A DNA stretch of 49,512 nt from an uncultured Neomegalonema sp. (lineage in GTDB: Bacteria > Pseudomonadota > Alphaproteobacteria > Rhodobacterales > Rhodobacteraceae): positions 1 to 49,512 of the forward strand of contig CALJIU010000130.1 of the NCBI GenBank assembly GCA_937974055.1, given 5' to 3'. Position numbers and translations under genes: made by a program. Positions 37,178-46,742 of the stretch are shown piece after piece. Under the pieces are notes generated by a model. It saw nothing but the letters and a program-made list of their open reading frames with translations. It was not told the DNA's origin and ran no database searches. Every line of letters begins with the position of its first letter. Positions within the stretch are counted from its first letter, which is position 1.

Positions 37178-38680
37178 TCAGTTTGCCTGACGGCGAAGAA
37201 ATGCCGGGATTTGCAGGGCATCGTCTTCCGCGTTGCCGTCGATACTATCCCCTTTGAAGGGGGGCTTTGCAGCGGGTGTCTCGGCGGCGGGGGAGCGGCC
37301 AAGGCTGTCGGCTACCCGGCGGATTAGGTTCAGACCAGCCCGCGCCGACACACCCGAACCCGTCGGAGCGGGGGCGTGGCTGGCGGTTTCGGCAGGCATT
37401 TCCGCGACGGATGGGTCGATCACGGTTGCAATCGAACCTTGCGTCGAAACGGTCGGCCCGGTGGCGGACATCGGTGGCGCGACGCCGTCGGTGCCGGTGG
37501 CGGCGAGGGGCTGTTCGATCGGCTCCTCGATGACCTGTGGCGTCTCGACAGCTTCGGTGCGCGAGCCTACGGCCTGACGCACAGCGTGGCGGGTGCCGGA
37601 GCTGATGTCGCGGTCGTTATTCGCATCGCTCGCATAACGCGGTGCGGGGATCGCACGGCGGGGGCGGGCGGCTGCGCCGAGGCGGGCGGGTTCCTGCGCG
37701 CGGGCGGCCACGGATTCGGCCTCGATGCCCGTTGCGACGACGGAAACGCGCATGTGACCCTTGAGCGAGTCATCGAAGCAGGAGCCGACGATGATGTTCG
37801 CGCCGGGATCGACCTCTTGTTTGATGCGCGATGCCGCTTCGTCGACCTCGAACAGTTTCAGGTCTGGCCCGCCGGTGATGTTGATGAGGACGCCGCGTGC
37901 ACCTTTGAGCGACACATCGTCCAGCAGTGGGTTGGCGATGGCTTTTTCGGCGGCTTCGACCGCGCGGCCCTCGCCCTCGGCTTCGCCGGTGCCCATCATC
38001 GCCTTGCCCATCTCGCCCATCACGGTACGCACGTCCGCGAAGTCGAGGTTGATGAGGCCGGGCATGACCATCAGGTCGGTGACGCCTTTGACGCCCTGAT
38101 ACAGCACGTCATCCGCGAGGTTGAACGCATCCATGATGGTCGTGTTCTCGGTCGCGATGCGGAACAGGTTTTGGTTCGGGATGATGATCAGTGTGTCGAC
38201 ATATTGCTGTAGCTCGTCGAGGCCGTCTTCGGCCAACTGCATCCGCTTCGCCCCCTCGAAGGAAAACGGTTTGGTCACGACGCCGACGGTCAGCACGCCC
38301 AGTTCGCGGGCCGCTTTCGCGATCACCGGGGCCGCGCCCGTGCCCGTACCACCACCCATACCGGCGGTGATGAAGCACATGTTCGCGCCGTTCAGGTGAT
38401 CGATGATTTCATCGAGCGTTTCCTCGGCGGCTTCACGTCCCACGGAGGGTTTCATCCCCGCGCCCAAACCCGCCGTGACACCGCCGCCAAGCTGAACACG
38501 GCGCGATGAACGCGACTGTTCGATGGCCTGCGCATCGGTGTTTGCAACCACGAATTCTACGCCTTCGAGGTTCTTGTTGATCATGTTGTTGACAGCGTTG
38601 CCGCCTGCACCGCCCACGCCGAAAACCGTGATTTTCGGCTTCATGTCGGTGTCGTCGATAGCCCCTAGATTCAAAGCCAT
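37178..38680 (-). CDS. ftsZ: Cell division protein FtsZ
   Basis: The protein has 500 residues. It is the tubulin-like GTPase of the Z-ring. The GTP-binding loop is [29 protein letters not shown] is the N-terminal loop, and [20 protein letters not shown] is the T7 region. After the core (~320 residues) there is a long, alanine- and proline-rich variable linker of roughly 165 residues and the conserved C-terminal peptide [10 protein letters not shown] that binds FtsA. The long linker is typical of alphaproteobacteria. Confidence 0.98.
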   Translation of the reverse strand: MALNLGAIDDTDMKPKITVFGVGGAGGNAVNNMINKNLEGVEFVVANTDAQAIEQSRSSRRVQLGGGVTAGLGAGMKPSVGREAAEETLDEIIDHLNGANMCFITAGMGGGTGTGAAPVIAKAARELGVLTVGVVTKPFSFEGAKRMQLAEDGLDELQQYVDTLIIIPNQNLFRIATENTTIMDAFNLADDVLYQGVKGVTDLMVMPGLINLDFADVRTVMGEMGKAMMGTGEAEGEGRAVEAAEKAIANPLLDDVSLKGARGVLINITGGPDLKLFEVDEAASRIKQEVDPGANIIVGSCFDDSLKGHMRVSVVATGIEAESVAARAQEPARLGAAARPRRAIPAPRYASDANNDRDISSGTRHAVRQAVGSRTEAVETPQVIEEPIEQPLAATGTDGVAPPMSATGPTVSTQGSIATVIDPSVAEMPAETASHAPAPTGSGVSARAGLNLIRRVADSLGRSPAAETPAAKPPFKGDSIDGNAEDDALQIPAFLRRQAN

Positions 38681-38837
38681 GGTACCGCCTGTATGCTGAT
38701 GTTTCTTGTTATTTTGTTATTTTTTTGCCTCGTCGTGATTCGGAATCCTAACGAAATTTTTCAAGAAGTCACATGGTAAATTAAAGGAATCGCAATGCTT
38801 TCCGTCATGTAAGGGGTGGCTAGCTTGAGATTTTGGC

Positions 38838-40127
38838 TTACCAGTTGTCGCGAAGCCATTGGCGCAAACTGCCGAATGCCTTTTCGCCGGGCTGTGCCGT
38901 TTGCATGGCTTCTGCCCAAGGATCGCACTGTTGGCGAATTGCGTGTGCGAGCAAACCGTGGGTTGCGGCATATTCGGGGCCGAGTGTCTCGGTTTGTGCG
39001 CCGCGCGTTCGGATCGCGCGACCCAAGCGTACACGACGCCCCAAGACGGCAGTTCCGGCCTCGACCATCCCCGCCATGCGGCTGCCCCCGCCGGTCAGGA
39101 CGACGGGGCGGGATTCGCCTGTGGGCAGGGCTGCGCGGATGAGTTCGAATAGTTCCTCGACGCGGGGACGGATCACCCCGACCAGAACCATAGTCGCCTC
39201 GCCCGGTCCGGCCCCGCCCAGCACGGAGGGATCAGCGGAAACGCTGCCCCCGCGCGAGGTGAGTTTCATCGCTTCGGCATCGTCGAAGCCCGTGCCCATC
39301 GCTTCGGCGAGGTCGGCGGTCATGCGTGCCCCGCCGAATGAGATCGTATGGACCGAGCGTAGGCGGTTGCCGCTGAAGCTGGCGATGCCCGTGACGTCGG
39401 CCCCGATATCGACCACCGTTGCGCCCAGTTCCAATTCATCCTCGGTCAAGCTGGCAAAACCGCTGGCGGCGGCGGCGCAGGCAACGCCGGAGACGGCAAG
39501 ACCGGCCCCCTTGGCCACCCGGCCCAGCCGTTCGAGGGCATCGCGCTCGACGGTTACAATGCCGAAACGAACGCCGAGGGTACGGGCGGAGCGGCCCCGT
39601 GGATCGCGCATCTCGCCCACGCCGTTGATGCTGAAATCCAGCGGCTCGATATGGATGGGGCGGCGGATATTGAGGGCGATTTCCTGTCGGCAAGCGGCCA
39701 TGACGCGCCCGATGGCGGCATCGTCCACATCGCGCACAGGAATGGCGCTGGCGGCGCTTGCTTGCAGGGTACGGGGTGAACCGCCCGCCAAGGCAAAGAC
39801 CGCTCGTGCGGGCATTATGCCGCTTTGGCGACGGATTTGGGTCATAAGGTCGCGCAGGGCTTCGGTGGCGGCTTCCTCGTTTGTGATGACGCCACCGGCC
39901 ATCCCGGCGGCGGGGACGTCGGCGGAGGCGAAGACGCGCAGGGCGGTGTAGACATCCGTTTCCCGGTCCAGCAGCGAACGGTTGAGTACGGAATGGCGGA
40001 TATCGGCCATAAAGCAAGAAAAGCGCGAACTGCCCATATCGACCACGGCGATGCGGTCTTGCGACAGGGCGGTGCCGATCCGGTTGCGGATAGCCTGATG
40101 CGCGCCGAGGACGGCGATCCCGCTCAT
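38838..40127 (-). CDS. ftsA: Cell division protein FtsA
   Basis: The protein has 429 residues of the actin-like ATPase that tethers FtsZ to the membrane. The phosphate-binding regions are AVVDMGSSRFSCF and TVVDIGADVTGIASF, and the adenosine motif is VVLTGGGSRMAGM. The C-terminus FGSLRQWLRDNW is a good amphipathic membrane-targeting helix. Its start overlaps the ftsQ stop by four bases (ATGA). A 157-base gap precedes ftsZ, which may house an additional ftsZ promoter, though none is obvious. Confidence 0.96.
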   Translation of the reverse strand: MSGIAVLGAHQAIRNRIGTALSQDRIAVVDMGSSRFSCFMADIRHSVLNRSLLDRETDVYTALRVFASADVPAAGMAGGVITNEEAATEALRDLMTQIRRQSGIMPARAVFALAGGSPRTLQASAASAIPVRDVDDAAIGRVMAACRQEIALNIRRPIHIEPLDFSINGVGEMRDPRGRSARTLGVRFGIVTVERDALERLGRVAKGAGLAVSGVACAAAASGFASLTEDELELGATVVDIGADVTGIASFSGNRLRSVHTISFGGARMTADLAEAMGTGFDDAEAMKLTSRGGSVSADPSVLGGAGPGEATMVLVGVIRPRVEELFELIRAALPTGESRPVVLTGGGSRMAGMVEAGTAVLGRRVRLGRAIRTRGAQTETLGPEYAATHGLLAHAIRQQCDPWAEAMQTAQPGEKAFGSLRQWLRDNW

Positions 40128-41017
40128 CTGTAGGTCGTCCGCAGGGTGCGCAGCAGGTCATCGCGCATGGCGGTGGCCCCCGGTTCCAGCCGGATCACGG
40201 GTGGTTCGGTCGGTAAACGCAGATCGACCGTGACGACGGCGAAGGGGGCGATACGCTCGCCGATGCGGCGGTCGATATAGCTGCGCAGCGCACCGAGCGC
40301 ATCCTCGGCGGGCAGTTTCAGCACGATGCCCCGGCTGCTGATGACATCCCAGCGGCGATCCCCCCGGCGGACGAGGGCGGCGATCTCCGGCAGGACTTCG
40401 GCGGGGGCCGCGCGCAGCAGGGCGCGGGCATCGGCGACCGCCGTATTCGCGCCTTCGCCGATCAACAAGGGCAGGTCGAGCCGGTTTTCAGGCCCCTCCA
40501 CTGGGATGATCTGCGTGCCGCGCGCGTCGATCAGGAAAAATCCGTCATTGCTGCGCCATATGGCGACGGGGATGCGTTCCAGAATATCGATCTTCATCAC
40601 GCCGGAGGGATCGACGGCGACCGAGGCGCGCTCGATCCATGAATTGGCCAGCAATGCCGCACGGGCCTTGCGCGCGTCGAAGCGCAGGGAGGAGATGGCG
40701 CGGGTGCCGGGTTTCAGGCCGACGATGGCCCCGATCTCGTGGACGGAAAGCTGTGAATGGCCGCTGACCTCCAGTTGGGTCACGGCGAATTCGGGGTGGT
40801 CGATGACGGCAGTGCGCAGGGCATCGGCGCGGGTGAGCGTGCCGGTGCGGACGTTGGACCAGTTGAAGGCGATGACGGCGGCGATGCCGATGATGGCGGC
40901 GGGCAACCACCATGTCAGCAAGCGGCGCTTGGTAAAGGGCGATCCGAAACGGCGGCGAGGTTTCTTTGCCGGTTTCGTCTTCTTCTTTCGCGTCTTCGCC
41001 TCCATCACCGCTGGCAT
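40124..41017 (-). CDS. ftsQ: Cell division protein FtsQ
   Basis: The protein has 297 residues from ATG 41017, chosen for the strong GGAGGA six bases upstream; ATG 41005 (TGATG coupling with ddl) is possible. A Lys/Arg-rich cytoplasmic tail ([15 protein letters not shown]) is followed by one membrane helix ([16 protein letters not shown]), a POTRA domain ([17 protein letters not shown]) and the FtsQ beta domain. It is the bitopic scaffold that links early and late divisome parts. Confidence 0.94.
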   Translation of the reverse strand: MPAVMEAKTRKKKTKPAKKPRRRFGSPFTKRRLLTWWLPAAIIGIAAVIAFNWSNVRTGTLTRADALRTAVIDHPEFAVTQLEVSGHSQLSVHEIGAIVGLKPGTRAISSLRFDARKARAALLANSWIERASVAVDPSGVMKIDILERIPVAIWRSNDGFFLIDARGTQIIPVEGPENRLDLPLLIGEGANTAVADARALLRAAPAEVLPEIAALVRRGDRRWDVISSRGIVLKLPAEDALGALRSYIDRRIGERIAPFAVVTVDLRLPTEPPVIRLEPGATAMRDDLLRTLRTTYR

Positions 41018-41913
41018 GATGCATCCTCCACCATCCACGCGACGAGTTCGGGGAAGGCCATGCCGCAATGGGCGGCCTGTTCGGGCACCAGCGAGGTCGG
41101 GGTCATGCCGGGCTGGGTGTTGACCTCCAGGATAATCAGGTCGTCGCGGTCGGGGTCATAGCGGAAATCGGCGCGCGAAATGCCCCGGCAGCCCAGCGCC
41201 TGATGCGCGGCGGCGGCGATATCCATACAGCGGGTGGCCAAGGCGGGTGTGATATCGGCGGGGATCACGTGGCGCGAGCCGCCCGCCTTGTACTTGGCGT
41301 CGTAATCATACCACCCATCGACGAAGATTTCGGTCACGGCGAGGGGTTCGCCATGGCGCACGGCGACGGTCAATTCGCGCCCCGGCACGTAGCGTTCGAC
41401 CATCAGGCGGGCGGGGGCATCCGGTCCGGTGAGTTGCGGCGGGGTATTCGCGCCCTGCATGACCAGATGGATACCGACCGACGACCCTTCGTTATAGGGT
41501 TTGACGACGTAGGGTGGTTCCATCACATGCGCGCGGGCGATGTCTTCGGGGGTGGCGAGCAATCCATCGGCCACGGGCAATCCGGCGGCGGCGAAGACGA
41601 CCTTTGCCTGCTCCTTATCCATTGCCAGCGACGAGGCGAGGACGCCCGAATGGGTGTAGGGGATTTGCAGCCATTCGAGGATGCCCTGCACGCAGCCATC
41701 CTCGCCCCAACGGCCATGCAGCGCGTTGAAGACGGCATCGGGGCGGGCCTGTGCCAGCCGGTCGACCAGGTCATCGGCGGCGTCGATTTCGGTGACGGTA
41801 TAGCCCGCCTCGCGCAAGCCAATGGCGCAATCGCGGCCTGATACGAGCGAGACTTCGCGTTCGGCGGAGGGACCGCCCTTGAGGACGGCGATATGGTCGA
41901 AGCGGCGGGTCAT
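41005..41913 (-). CDS. ddl: D-alanine--D-alanine ligase
   Basis: The protein has 302 residues from ATG 41913, overlapping the murB stop (ATGA). It is an ATP-grasp enzyme that makes D-Ala-D-Ala for peptidoglycan. Motifs include [48 protein letters not shown] and the metal/substrate end region [20 protein letters not shown]. Position between murB and ftsQ is the normal dcw order. Confidence 0.97.
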   Translation of the reverse strand: MTRRFDHIAVLKGGPSAEREVSLVSGRDCAIGLREAGYTVTEIDAADDLVDRLAQARPDAVFNALHGRWGEDGCVQGILEWLQIPYTHSGVLASSLAMDKEQAKVVFAAAGLPVADGLLATPEDIARAHVMEPPYVVKPYNEGSSVGIHLVMQGANTPPQLTGPDAPARLMVERYVPGRELTVAVRHGEPLAVTEIFVDGWYDYDAKYKAGGSRHVIPADITPALATRCMDIAAAAHQALGCRGISRADFRYDPDRDDLIILEVNTQPGMTPTSLVPEQAAHCGMAFPELVAWMVEDASCQR

Positions 41914-42818
41914 GCGGGTCGTCCGATGCGCTTTATTTCCCAATGCAGATCATGGCCGGAGGTGGCGCGCACGCGGTCGCGGACGGTTTCGCCCAATGTT
42001 TCCAGATCGGCGGCGGTGGCCTCGCCGTGGTTGATGAGGAAGTTGCAGTGCTTTTCGCTCACCTGCGCCCCGCCAACGCGCAAGCCCCGGCATCCCGCAG
42101 CGTCGATCAGCTTCCATGCGCTGTCATCCTGTGGGTTGCGGAAGGTCGAACCGCCGGTCTTCTCGCGCACGGGCTGGGCGGTTTCGCGGGCGGTCATCAG
42201 CTCGGCCATGCGGGTGGTGATTGCGGTGGGGTCGTCGGGCGTGCCCTCGAAAACCGCTTCGGTGACGATGGCGTCGTCGGGCAGATCGCTGTGGCGATAG
42301 GCGAAGCCGAGATCGGCGTTCGAGAGCGTGCGGGTCGTGCCATCGCGGAAGACGACCGTGGCCTCGACAAGCCGGTCGCGCGTCTCGGTGCCGTGGCATC
42401 CGGCATTCATCCGCACCGCACCGCCCACCGTGCCGGGGATGCCGCGTAGGAATTCAAGGCCCGCAAGACCGGCATCCGCCGCCGCTTGCGATAGCTTTGC
42501 GTCGGGAATGGCGGCCCCGGCGCGGATGCGGGTGCCTTCGACCGAAAGGCCAGAGAATCCGCGACCCAACCGCACGACCAAGCCGTCGATTCCGCCATCC
42601 CGGACCAGCAGGTTAGAGCCGATGCCGATGGGGGTAACCGGGCCGTTCCATGCCCGCATCGCCTGCGCCAAAGCCGCCGTGTCGGTGGGGGCGTAGAGGG
42701 TTTCGGCAGGGCCGCCGACGCGGAACCATGTGTAGGGTGCCAGCGGCGCATGGGCGGTCACACGCCCGTCCAAGGGGGGCGTTGCGGTGTCGCGGGCAGG
42801 TGAAAGGGCATGGGCCAT
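41910..42818 (-). CDS. murB: UDP-N-acetylmuramate dehydrogenase
   Basis: The protein has 302 residues from ATG 42818 with a GAAGG upstream; ATG 42827 is an alternative. It is an FAD enzyme that reduces UDP-GlcNAc-enolpyruvate to UDP-MurNAc. Motifs are [51 protein letters not shown] (catalytic Ser) and [12 protein letters not shown]. It is the last dcw gene here; murC, normally upstream, is replaced by a divergent RNase gene. Confidence 0.97.
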   Translation of the reverse strand: MAHALSPARDTATPPLDGRVTAHAPLAPYTWFRVGGPAETLYAPTDTAALAQAMRAWNGPVTPIGIGSNLLVRDGGIDGLVVRLGRGFSGLSVEGTRIRAGAAIPDAKLSQAAADAGLAGLEFLRGIPGTVGGAVRMNAGCHGTETRDRLVEATVVFRDGTTRTLSNADLGFAYRHSDLPDDAIVTEAVFEGTPDDPTAITTRMAELMTARETAQPVREKTGGSTFRNPQDDSAWKLIDAAGCRGLRVGGAQVSEKHCNFLINHGEATAADLETLGETVRDRVRATSGHDLHWEIKRIGRPA

Positions 42819-42918
42819 GCCCTTCATTGTCACGGGCGGGCAGGGCACTCAAGCCGGTTTTTGCCGTGCCGCGAATCGATGTGCTACGGTGTCCACGAAA
42901 AACCGGGGAGGGGAGCCG

Positions 42919-43935
42919 ATGCGGCTGTCGATCATGTTGCCGACCGTTGCGATGCTATTCTGCGCGCCCGCCCATGCGGCGGAGCCGCTGAACGGGTATT
43001 TCATCGCGCTGGATGCCTGCGATGCCTATGTCTCGAAGAATCGGCGGACCAATCCGGGGGATGTGCGGGTCGAGGCGCGTCGTGCCTATGACATGCTGGC
43101 GATCAACAAGGTGGGGGGCGATTTCTTTCTGGTGCGTGTGCCGGATGCGCCCGTGAACTCCGCGCGGTGGGTATCGACCGCCTGCGGCCTGCATGTCGTC
43201 GAAGCGGGAACGACGGTGGATGCGCCGCCCGCCGATACGACGGTGATGGTGCCGCAGGAGCGGGAGGAATCGACCGATAACCTGCTTGCCCTGACATGGC
43301 AGCCCGCTTTCTGCGAGAGCAGGCCGACGCGCGAAGAATGCCGGTTGCTCAACGCTGGCGATTTGCCCGATGCGGGTATGCGCCTGTCGATCCATGGTCT
43401 ATGGCCGCAGCCGAACGGGACGTTCTTCTGTGGGGTGCCGTCGATGCTGGTGCGGCTGGATAATGACCGCGACTGGCGCGCCTTGCCTGCGCCGGAGGTG
43501 GATGCCGAGACGCGCGCGGCGCTGGATGCGGCGATGCCGGGGGCGCGCAGCCTGCTGGACCGGCATGAATGGATCAAGCACGGCACCTGCTATGGCGGTG
43601 CGGGTGGGGCGGACGAGTATTTCGACGATACGCTCTACCTGCTCGATGCGATCAACGGGTCGGCGGTGGGTGATTTTCTCGCGGCGAATATCGGACAGCG
43701 GATCGAGGCGTCGGACCTGCGCGCTGCCTTCGACGGGGCGTTCGGGGCGGGCGCGGGGGAGCGGGTGCAGGTGCAATGCGCCAGCGATGACGGGCGGGTG
43801 ATCATTCGCGAGATCAGGGTTGCGCTGATGGGGCGGATCGATCCCGACACGCCGGTCGCCGGTTTGCTGGCCGCCGCGCAGCCGCAGTCGCCGGGTTGTC
43901 CGCGCGGTGTGCTGGATGCGGCGGGGCTACAATAG
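42919..43935 (+). CDS. Secreted ribonuclease T2 with N-terminal SH3-like region
   Basis: The protein has 338 residues from ATG 42919 with GGGAGGGGAG upstream; the track frame to 42787 overlaps murB. The signal peptide ends APAHAAE. Residues ~20 to 100 (GYFIALDACDAYVSKNRRTNPG, then SARWVSTACG) look like a bacterial SH3-type domain. The RNase T2 catalytic domain follows, with CAS1 RLSIHGLWPQ and CAS2 HEWIKHGTCY intact, so both catalytic His residues and the Glu are present. It would cut RNA to 3'-nucleotides in the periplasm or outside. Its divergent placement next to murB breaks the usual cell-wall cluster. Confidence 0.9.
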   Translation: MRLSIMLPTVAMLFCAPAHAAEPLNGYFIALDACDAYVSKNRRTNPGDVRVEARRAYDMLAINKVGGDFFLVRVPDAPVNSARWVSTACGLHVVEAGTTVDAPPADTTVMVPQEREESTDNLLALTWQPAFCESRPTREECRLLNAGDLPDAGMRLSIHGLWPQPNGTFFCGVPSMLVRLDNDRDWRALPAPEVDAETRAALDAAMPGARSLLDRHEWIKHGTCYGGAGGADEYFDDTLYLLDAINGSAVGDFLAANIGQRIEASDLRAAFDGAFGAGAGERVQVQCASDDGRVIIREIRVALMGRIDPDTPVAGLLAAAQPQSPGCPRGVLDAAGLQ

Positions 43936-43940
43936 CTGGT

Positions 43941-44066
43941 AGGCTGCTGAAAAAGGACTGCAAAGCCGGCTTCCCATCCCTTTTTCCAATATCATGCCCG
44001 CGCGGGCAGACATCCACTCGCGGGAATGACATTATCCACGGTGGCAGATTTGTCTTTCAGCAGCCT
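43941..44066. mobile_element. MITE-like element or IS remnant (126 bases)
   Basis: Terminal inverted repeats of 14 bases (AGGCTGCTGAAAAA at left, 13 of 14 matching at right) bound 126 non-coding bases five bases after the RNase stop codon. The interior has a perfect 14-base palindrome (43995-44008). The ends resemble those of IS elements whose tips read GGCTG(C/T)TGAAAAA. No transposase gene and no clear target-site duplication were found. A similar tip recurs at 44762. Confidence 0.55.
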
Positions 44067-44158
44067 GTTAGATCACTCTGAATTTCATACGGATCAACAA
44101 TAGCACCAAGACATGTGCGATTGTCGATACTCCTGATTCAGGTAGAGCTCATAACACT

Positions 44159-44686
44159 TTAGGCCAGCAATGCCTCAAGGACGTGGTCGAACAAGGCGAC
44201 GTCTTTCATGCTGCTGGCCAGCATCATCGACCCTTGCAAGGTGCCGACGGTATAGGTCGCCTTTGTCCGGGCCGTGTCGTCGCCCCCGAATGCACTGGCG
44301 AGCCAATCGATATTCGCCTCGAAAAATGCCGCGACAGCATCGTTCAGGGATACCGGTATGCCCGCCGCTTCGGCACCGAGCATCCCGCACAGGCATAGTC
44401 GATCCGAACTGACGAGGATGTGGCGGTAGACGGCGCAGAATGCCCTCAATTTATCTTTCGATGTCAGGGCTTTAGTTGCCTCGACCTCCAGCGCGTCGAA
44501 GAATCGCTTCGAATAGCGCTCCACCAGCGCAAGCCCCAGATCTTCCTTTTGGCGGAAATGATAATGGACGCTTGCGCTCTTGATGCCCAGCTCATCCGCC
44601 AGATCGCGGAAGCTGACGGCATGGTAGCCGCGCATCCTTATCGCTGCTTCGGCCTTATCCAACACCTTGTCGCGCGTCGCGGTCAT
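44159..44686 (-). CDS. TetR/AcrR family transcriptional regulator
   Basis: The protein has 175 residues from ATG 44686; a TTG at 44713 is the other option. The N-terminal helix-turn-helix is clear (YHAVSFRDLADELGIKSASVHYHFRQKEDL). The C-terminal ligand domain is divergent, with a Cys pair (DRLCLCGML) that might sense redox or electrophiles, which is inference. No target gene sits next to it: the RNase gene converges and the upstream side is repeat-rich, so it may have been separated from its regulon by rearrangement. Confidence 0.88.
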   Translation of the reverse strand: MTATRDKVLDKAEAAIRMRGYHAVSFRDLADELGIKSASVHYHFRQKEDLGLALVERYSKRFFDALEVEATKALTSKDKLRAFCAVYRHILVSSDRLCLCGMLGAEAAGIPVSLNDAVAAFFEANIDWLASAFGGDDTARTKATYTVGTLQGSMMLASSMKDVALFDHVLEALLA

Positions 44687-44713
44687 GGTCGTTTCCGTCT
44701 GTACTGTAAGCAA

Positions 44714-45019
44714 GACTTTCCATGCCTAAGTGAAACGCATGAGTCAACTTGGCTACTACTAGGTAGGCTGATGAAAAAAAGTTTTTATCTCAGATGTCTA
44801 GGTTTAAGTTGGGTTCATCTATTTAAGGTTTTAAAGTCCCCGATAGGGGATCAGTAAATCCCGTGCCTTTGAAGCGTTTTTAGCAAAAGTGAGAACCGGT
44901 TTTGCGGTTCGAAAACGCGACCAACAAACATATAGAGATTTTGAGGCGAACCAAGGTTCGCTGAAAAAGCTCTAGGCGGCATGGGACTGCAAAACGGTTG
45001 ATTTCACCGCTATCGATCT
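44714..45019. other. Gene-free A+T-rich region with repeat fragments
   Basis: About 300 bases without a credible gene and clearly lower in G+C than the flanks. It holds a copy of the IS-like tip (GGTAGGCTGATGAAAAA, near 44762), a small CCCC-GATA-GGGG hairpin near 44840, the palindromic repeat at 44874-44937, and near 44955-44997 the fragments GGTTCGCTGAAAAAG and GGGACTGCAAAACGG that echo the left end of the element at 43941. Confidence 0.6.
44874..44937. repeat. Alphaproteobacterial palindromic intergenic repeat
   Basis: The core is a nested palindrome: GCGTTTT pairs with AAAACGC and inside it GCAAAA pairs with TTTTGC around GAGAACCGG. The arrangement closely resembles an intergenic repeat I recall as abundant in Rhizobiales genomes (AGCGTTTT...AAAGTG.GAACCGGTTTT...AAACGCG). 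I judge this from pattern memory, and copy number in this genome is unknown. Confidence 0.55.
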
Positions 45020-45835
45020 CTAGCCCCTCCGGCGCCCCACCAGCCCCTTCGATGGATCATAGGCGTAGATGGCCGCGCCGAGGAAGGCGACGGTTACCGC
45101 GATGACGATCCCGACGGCGGGCCAGTTCACCTGCGCATAGAGCGCGAAGCGGATCAGCTCGACCGCGTAGGTGAAGGGGTTGAACAGGCAGATATCGTAG
45201 AGCAACTCGCTCGATTCCTGTAGCCGCCAGAGCGGATAGAGGGCCGAGGAGGCGAAGAACATCGGGAAGATCACGAAGTTCATGACGCCCGCGAAATTCT
45301 CCAACTGCTTGATGGTCGAGGAGAGCAGCAGGCCGATGGCACCGAGCATCAGGCCCGATAGCACGAGCGCGGGCAGCAGGGTCAGGTAGCCGATGGGCGG
45401 GGGCCGGATCTCCCAAAACCATGCGATAGCGAGGAAGGCGTAGACTTGCAGGATCGACACGGCGACCCCGGCGACCAGCTTTGACACCAGCACGAACCAG
45501 CGGGGGTAGGGGCTGACCAGCAGGGTACGCATCGCTCCGGTTTCGCGGTCATAGACCATCGACAGCGAAGATTGCATCCCGTTGAAAAGCTGGATCATCG
45601 CGATCAGGCCGGGGGTGACGTAGACTTCGTAGAGGATGTACGTCTCGTAAGGCGGGGTGATCGACAGGCCGAGGACCGAGCGAAATCCGGCGGCGAAGAT
45701 AAACAGCCAGACGAGGGGGCGGACGAGGGCGGAGAGAAACCGCTCGCGTTGCTGGGCGAAGCGGATTGCCTCGCGCCAGACGATGCCGCCGAGGGCGGTG
45801 ATGTGGCCCTGCCAGCCGAGGCGGTTGGGGGTCAT
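45020..45835 (-). CDS. ABC-2 type permease (PQQ/alcohol-associated family)
   Basis: The protein has 271 residues with six hydrophobic helices. The sequence is typical of the ABC-2 permease found next to PQQ-dependent alcohol dehydrogenases (TIGR03861/PedC-like): IVWREAIRFAQQRERFLSAL, RPLVWLFIFAAGFRSVLG, PPYETYILYEVYVTPGL, QSSLSMVYDRETGAMRTLL and FPMFFASSALYPLW. Its substrate is unknown. The matching ATPase is upstream, but a 169-base gap with two REP-like sequences lies between them. No PQQ or alcohol dehydrogenase gene is visible here. Confidence 0.85.
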   Translation of the reverse strand: MTPNRLGWQGHITALGGIVWREAIRFAQQRERFLSALVRPLVWLFIFAAGFRSVLGLSITPPYETYILYEVYVTPGLIAMIQLFNGMQSSLSMVYDRETGAMRTLLVSPYPRWFVLVSKLVAGVAVSILQVYAFLAIAWFWEIRPPPIGYLTLLPALVLSGLMLGAIGLLLSSTIKQLENFAGVMNFVIFPMFFASSALYPLWRLQESSELLYDICLFNPFTYAVELIRFALYAQVNWPAVGIVIAVTVAFLGAAIYAYDPSKGLVGRRRG

Positions 45836-45852
45836 CGTGTGTCGCTCTGGAA

Positions 45853-45899
45853 CCCTCTCCCTTTGGGGGAGGGGCGCGGGCTGCGGGGCAGGGTGAGGG
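45853..45899. repeat. REP-like G/C-rich hairpin repeat, copy 1
   Basis: CCCTCTCCC-TTT-GGGGGAGGG forms a hairpin, followed by a G-rich arm ending GGGTGAGGG. This CCCTCTCCC...GGGTGAGGG pattern is a common dispersed intergenic repeat type in proteobacteria. Confidence 0.55.
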
Positions 45900-45937
45900 A
45901 AATGTCGAGGTATGTGTATTCGTTTGAAGGGTAGAAT

Positions 45938-45980
45938 GCCCTTACCCCGGCCCCCTTCAGCAAGCGGAAGAGGGGGAAGA
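45938..45980. repeat. REP-like repeat, copy 2, inverted relative to copy 1
   Basis: Read on the minus strand it gives CCCCCTCTTCCGC...GAAGGGGG then CCGGGGTAAGGG, the same architecture as copy 1 in opposite orientation. Together they form an inverted pair within the gap between the ABC-2 ATPase and permease genes. Confidence 0.5.
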
Positions 45981-46004
45981 TCGCGACGGTTTTTACCATG
46001 AGGG

Positions 46005-46742
46005 TCACGCCGCTATCTCGCGCTCGTCCACCCCGGTCAGTTCGAGGAAGCGGTCGCTGAGAGTGCTGTCCCCGGCGATTTCGGATGCGGTGTCGGTGGC
46101 GAGTACCTCGCCCTTATGCAGCAGGACGACATCGTCATCGGAGCGGACTTCATCGAATAGATGGGTGGCCCAGAGGATGCCGACCTCGCCGCCTTGGGCC
46201 AATGCGCGGACGGTATCGACCACGTCGGCGCGAGAGCGGAGGTCGAGGCCGACGGTGGCCTCGTCCAGCAACAGGAGGGTGGGGTCGTGCATGAGGGCGC
46301 GGGCGATTTCGGCGCGGCGGACCTGACCCCCCGATAGGGTCGCGACTTTGGATGCGCCCTTGTCGAGCAGGCCGACGCGCTCCAACACCCAGTCGCCGCG
46401 CTTGATAGCTTCGCGGCGTCCGATACCTTGCAGGGCGGCGTGGTAGCGGAGGTTTTGGCGGATGGTCAGGCTCATATCGAGGGAGCGGGACTGGAAGACG
46501 ACGCCCATGCGGGCGAGCGCCGGGCCGGGTTGTCGTCGGACGTCATGGCCGCAGACTTCGATGGTGCCGCTGACATTGTCGTAGAGGCGGGTGACGAGCG
46601 AGAACAGCGTGGATTTGCCCGCGCCGTTCACGCCCAGCAGGGCGACGAAGCGCCCCGGCTGAACCGTCAGGGATACGTCGCGCAGGGCTTGGGTCTTGCC
46701 GAAGGCGTGGCTGACGCCCTGCACCCGCAGCGCAGGGGTCAT
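46005..46742 (-). CDS. ABC transporter ATPase (partner of the ABC-2 permease)
   Basis: The protein has 245 residues. Walker A is LLGVNGAGKSTLFSLV, the signature is TLSGGQVRRAEIARALM and Walker B is LLLLDEATVGLD, with the switch His in WATHLFDEV. The sequence resembles the PQQ-associated ATPase family (TIGR03864), matching the permease downstream. Its start codon overlaps the stop of the peptide-transporter ATPase gene by four bases (ATGA), so it is translated as part of that operon. In other bacteria I associate this ATPase with PQQ and alcohol oxidation genes. Confidence 0.88.
   Translation of the reverse strand: MTPALRVQGVSHAFGKTQALRDVSLTVQPGRFVALLGVNGAGKSTLFSLVTRLYDNVSGTIEVCGHDVRRQPGPALARMGVVFQSRSLDMSLTIRQNLRYHAALQGIGRREAIKRGDWVLERVGLLDKGASKVATLSGGQVRRAEIARALMHDPTLLLLDEATVGLDLRSRADVVDTVRALAQGGEVGILWATHLFDEVRSDDDVVLLHKGEVLATDTASEIAGDSTLSDRFLELTGVDEREIAA

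Noticed and set aside
38717-39034. 105-residue minus-strand frame between ftsZ and ftsA
   Set aside because: It runs out of frame through the end of ftsA and has no start signal; the ftsA-ftsZ gap itself is non-coding.
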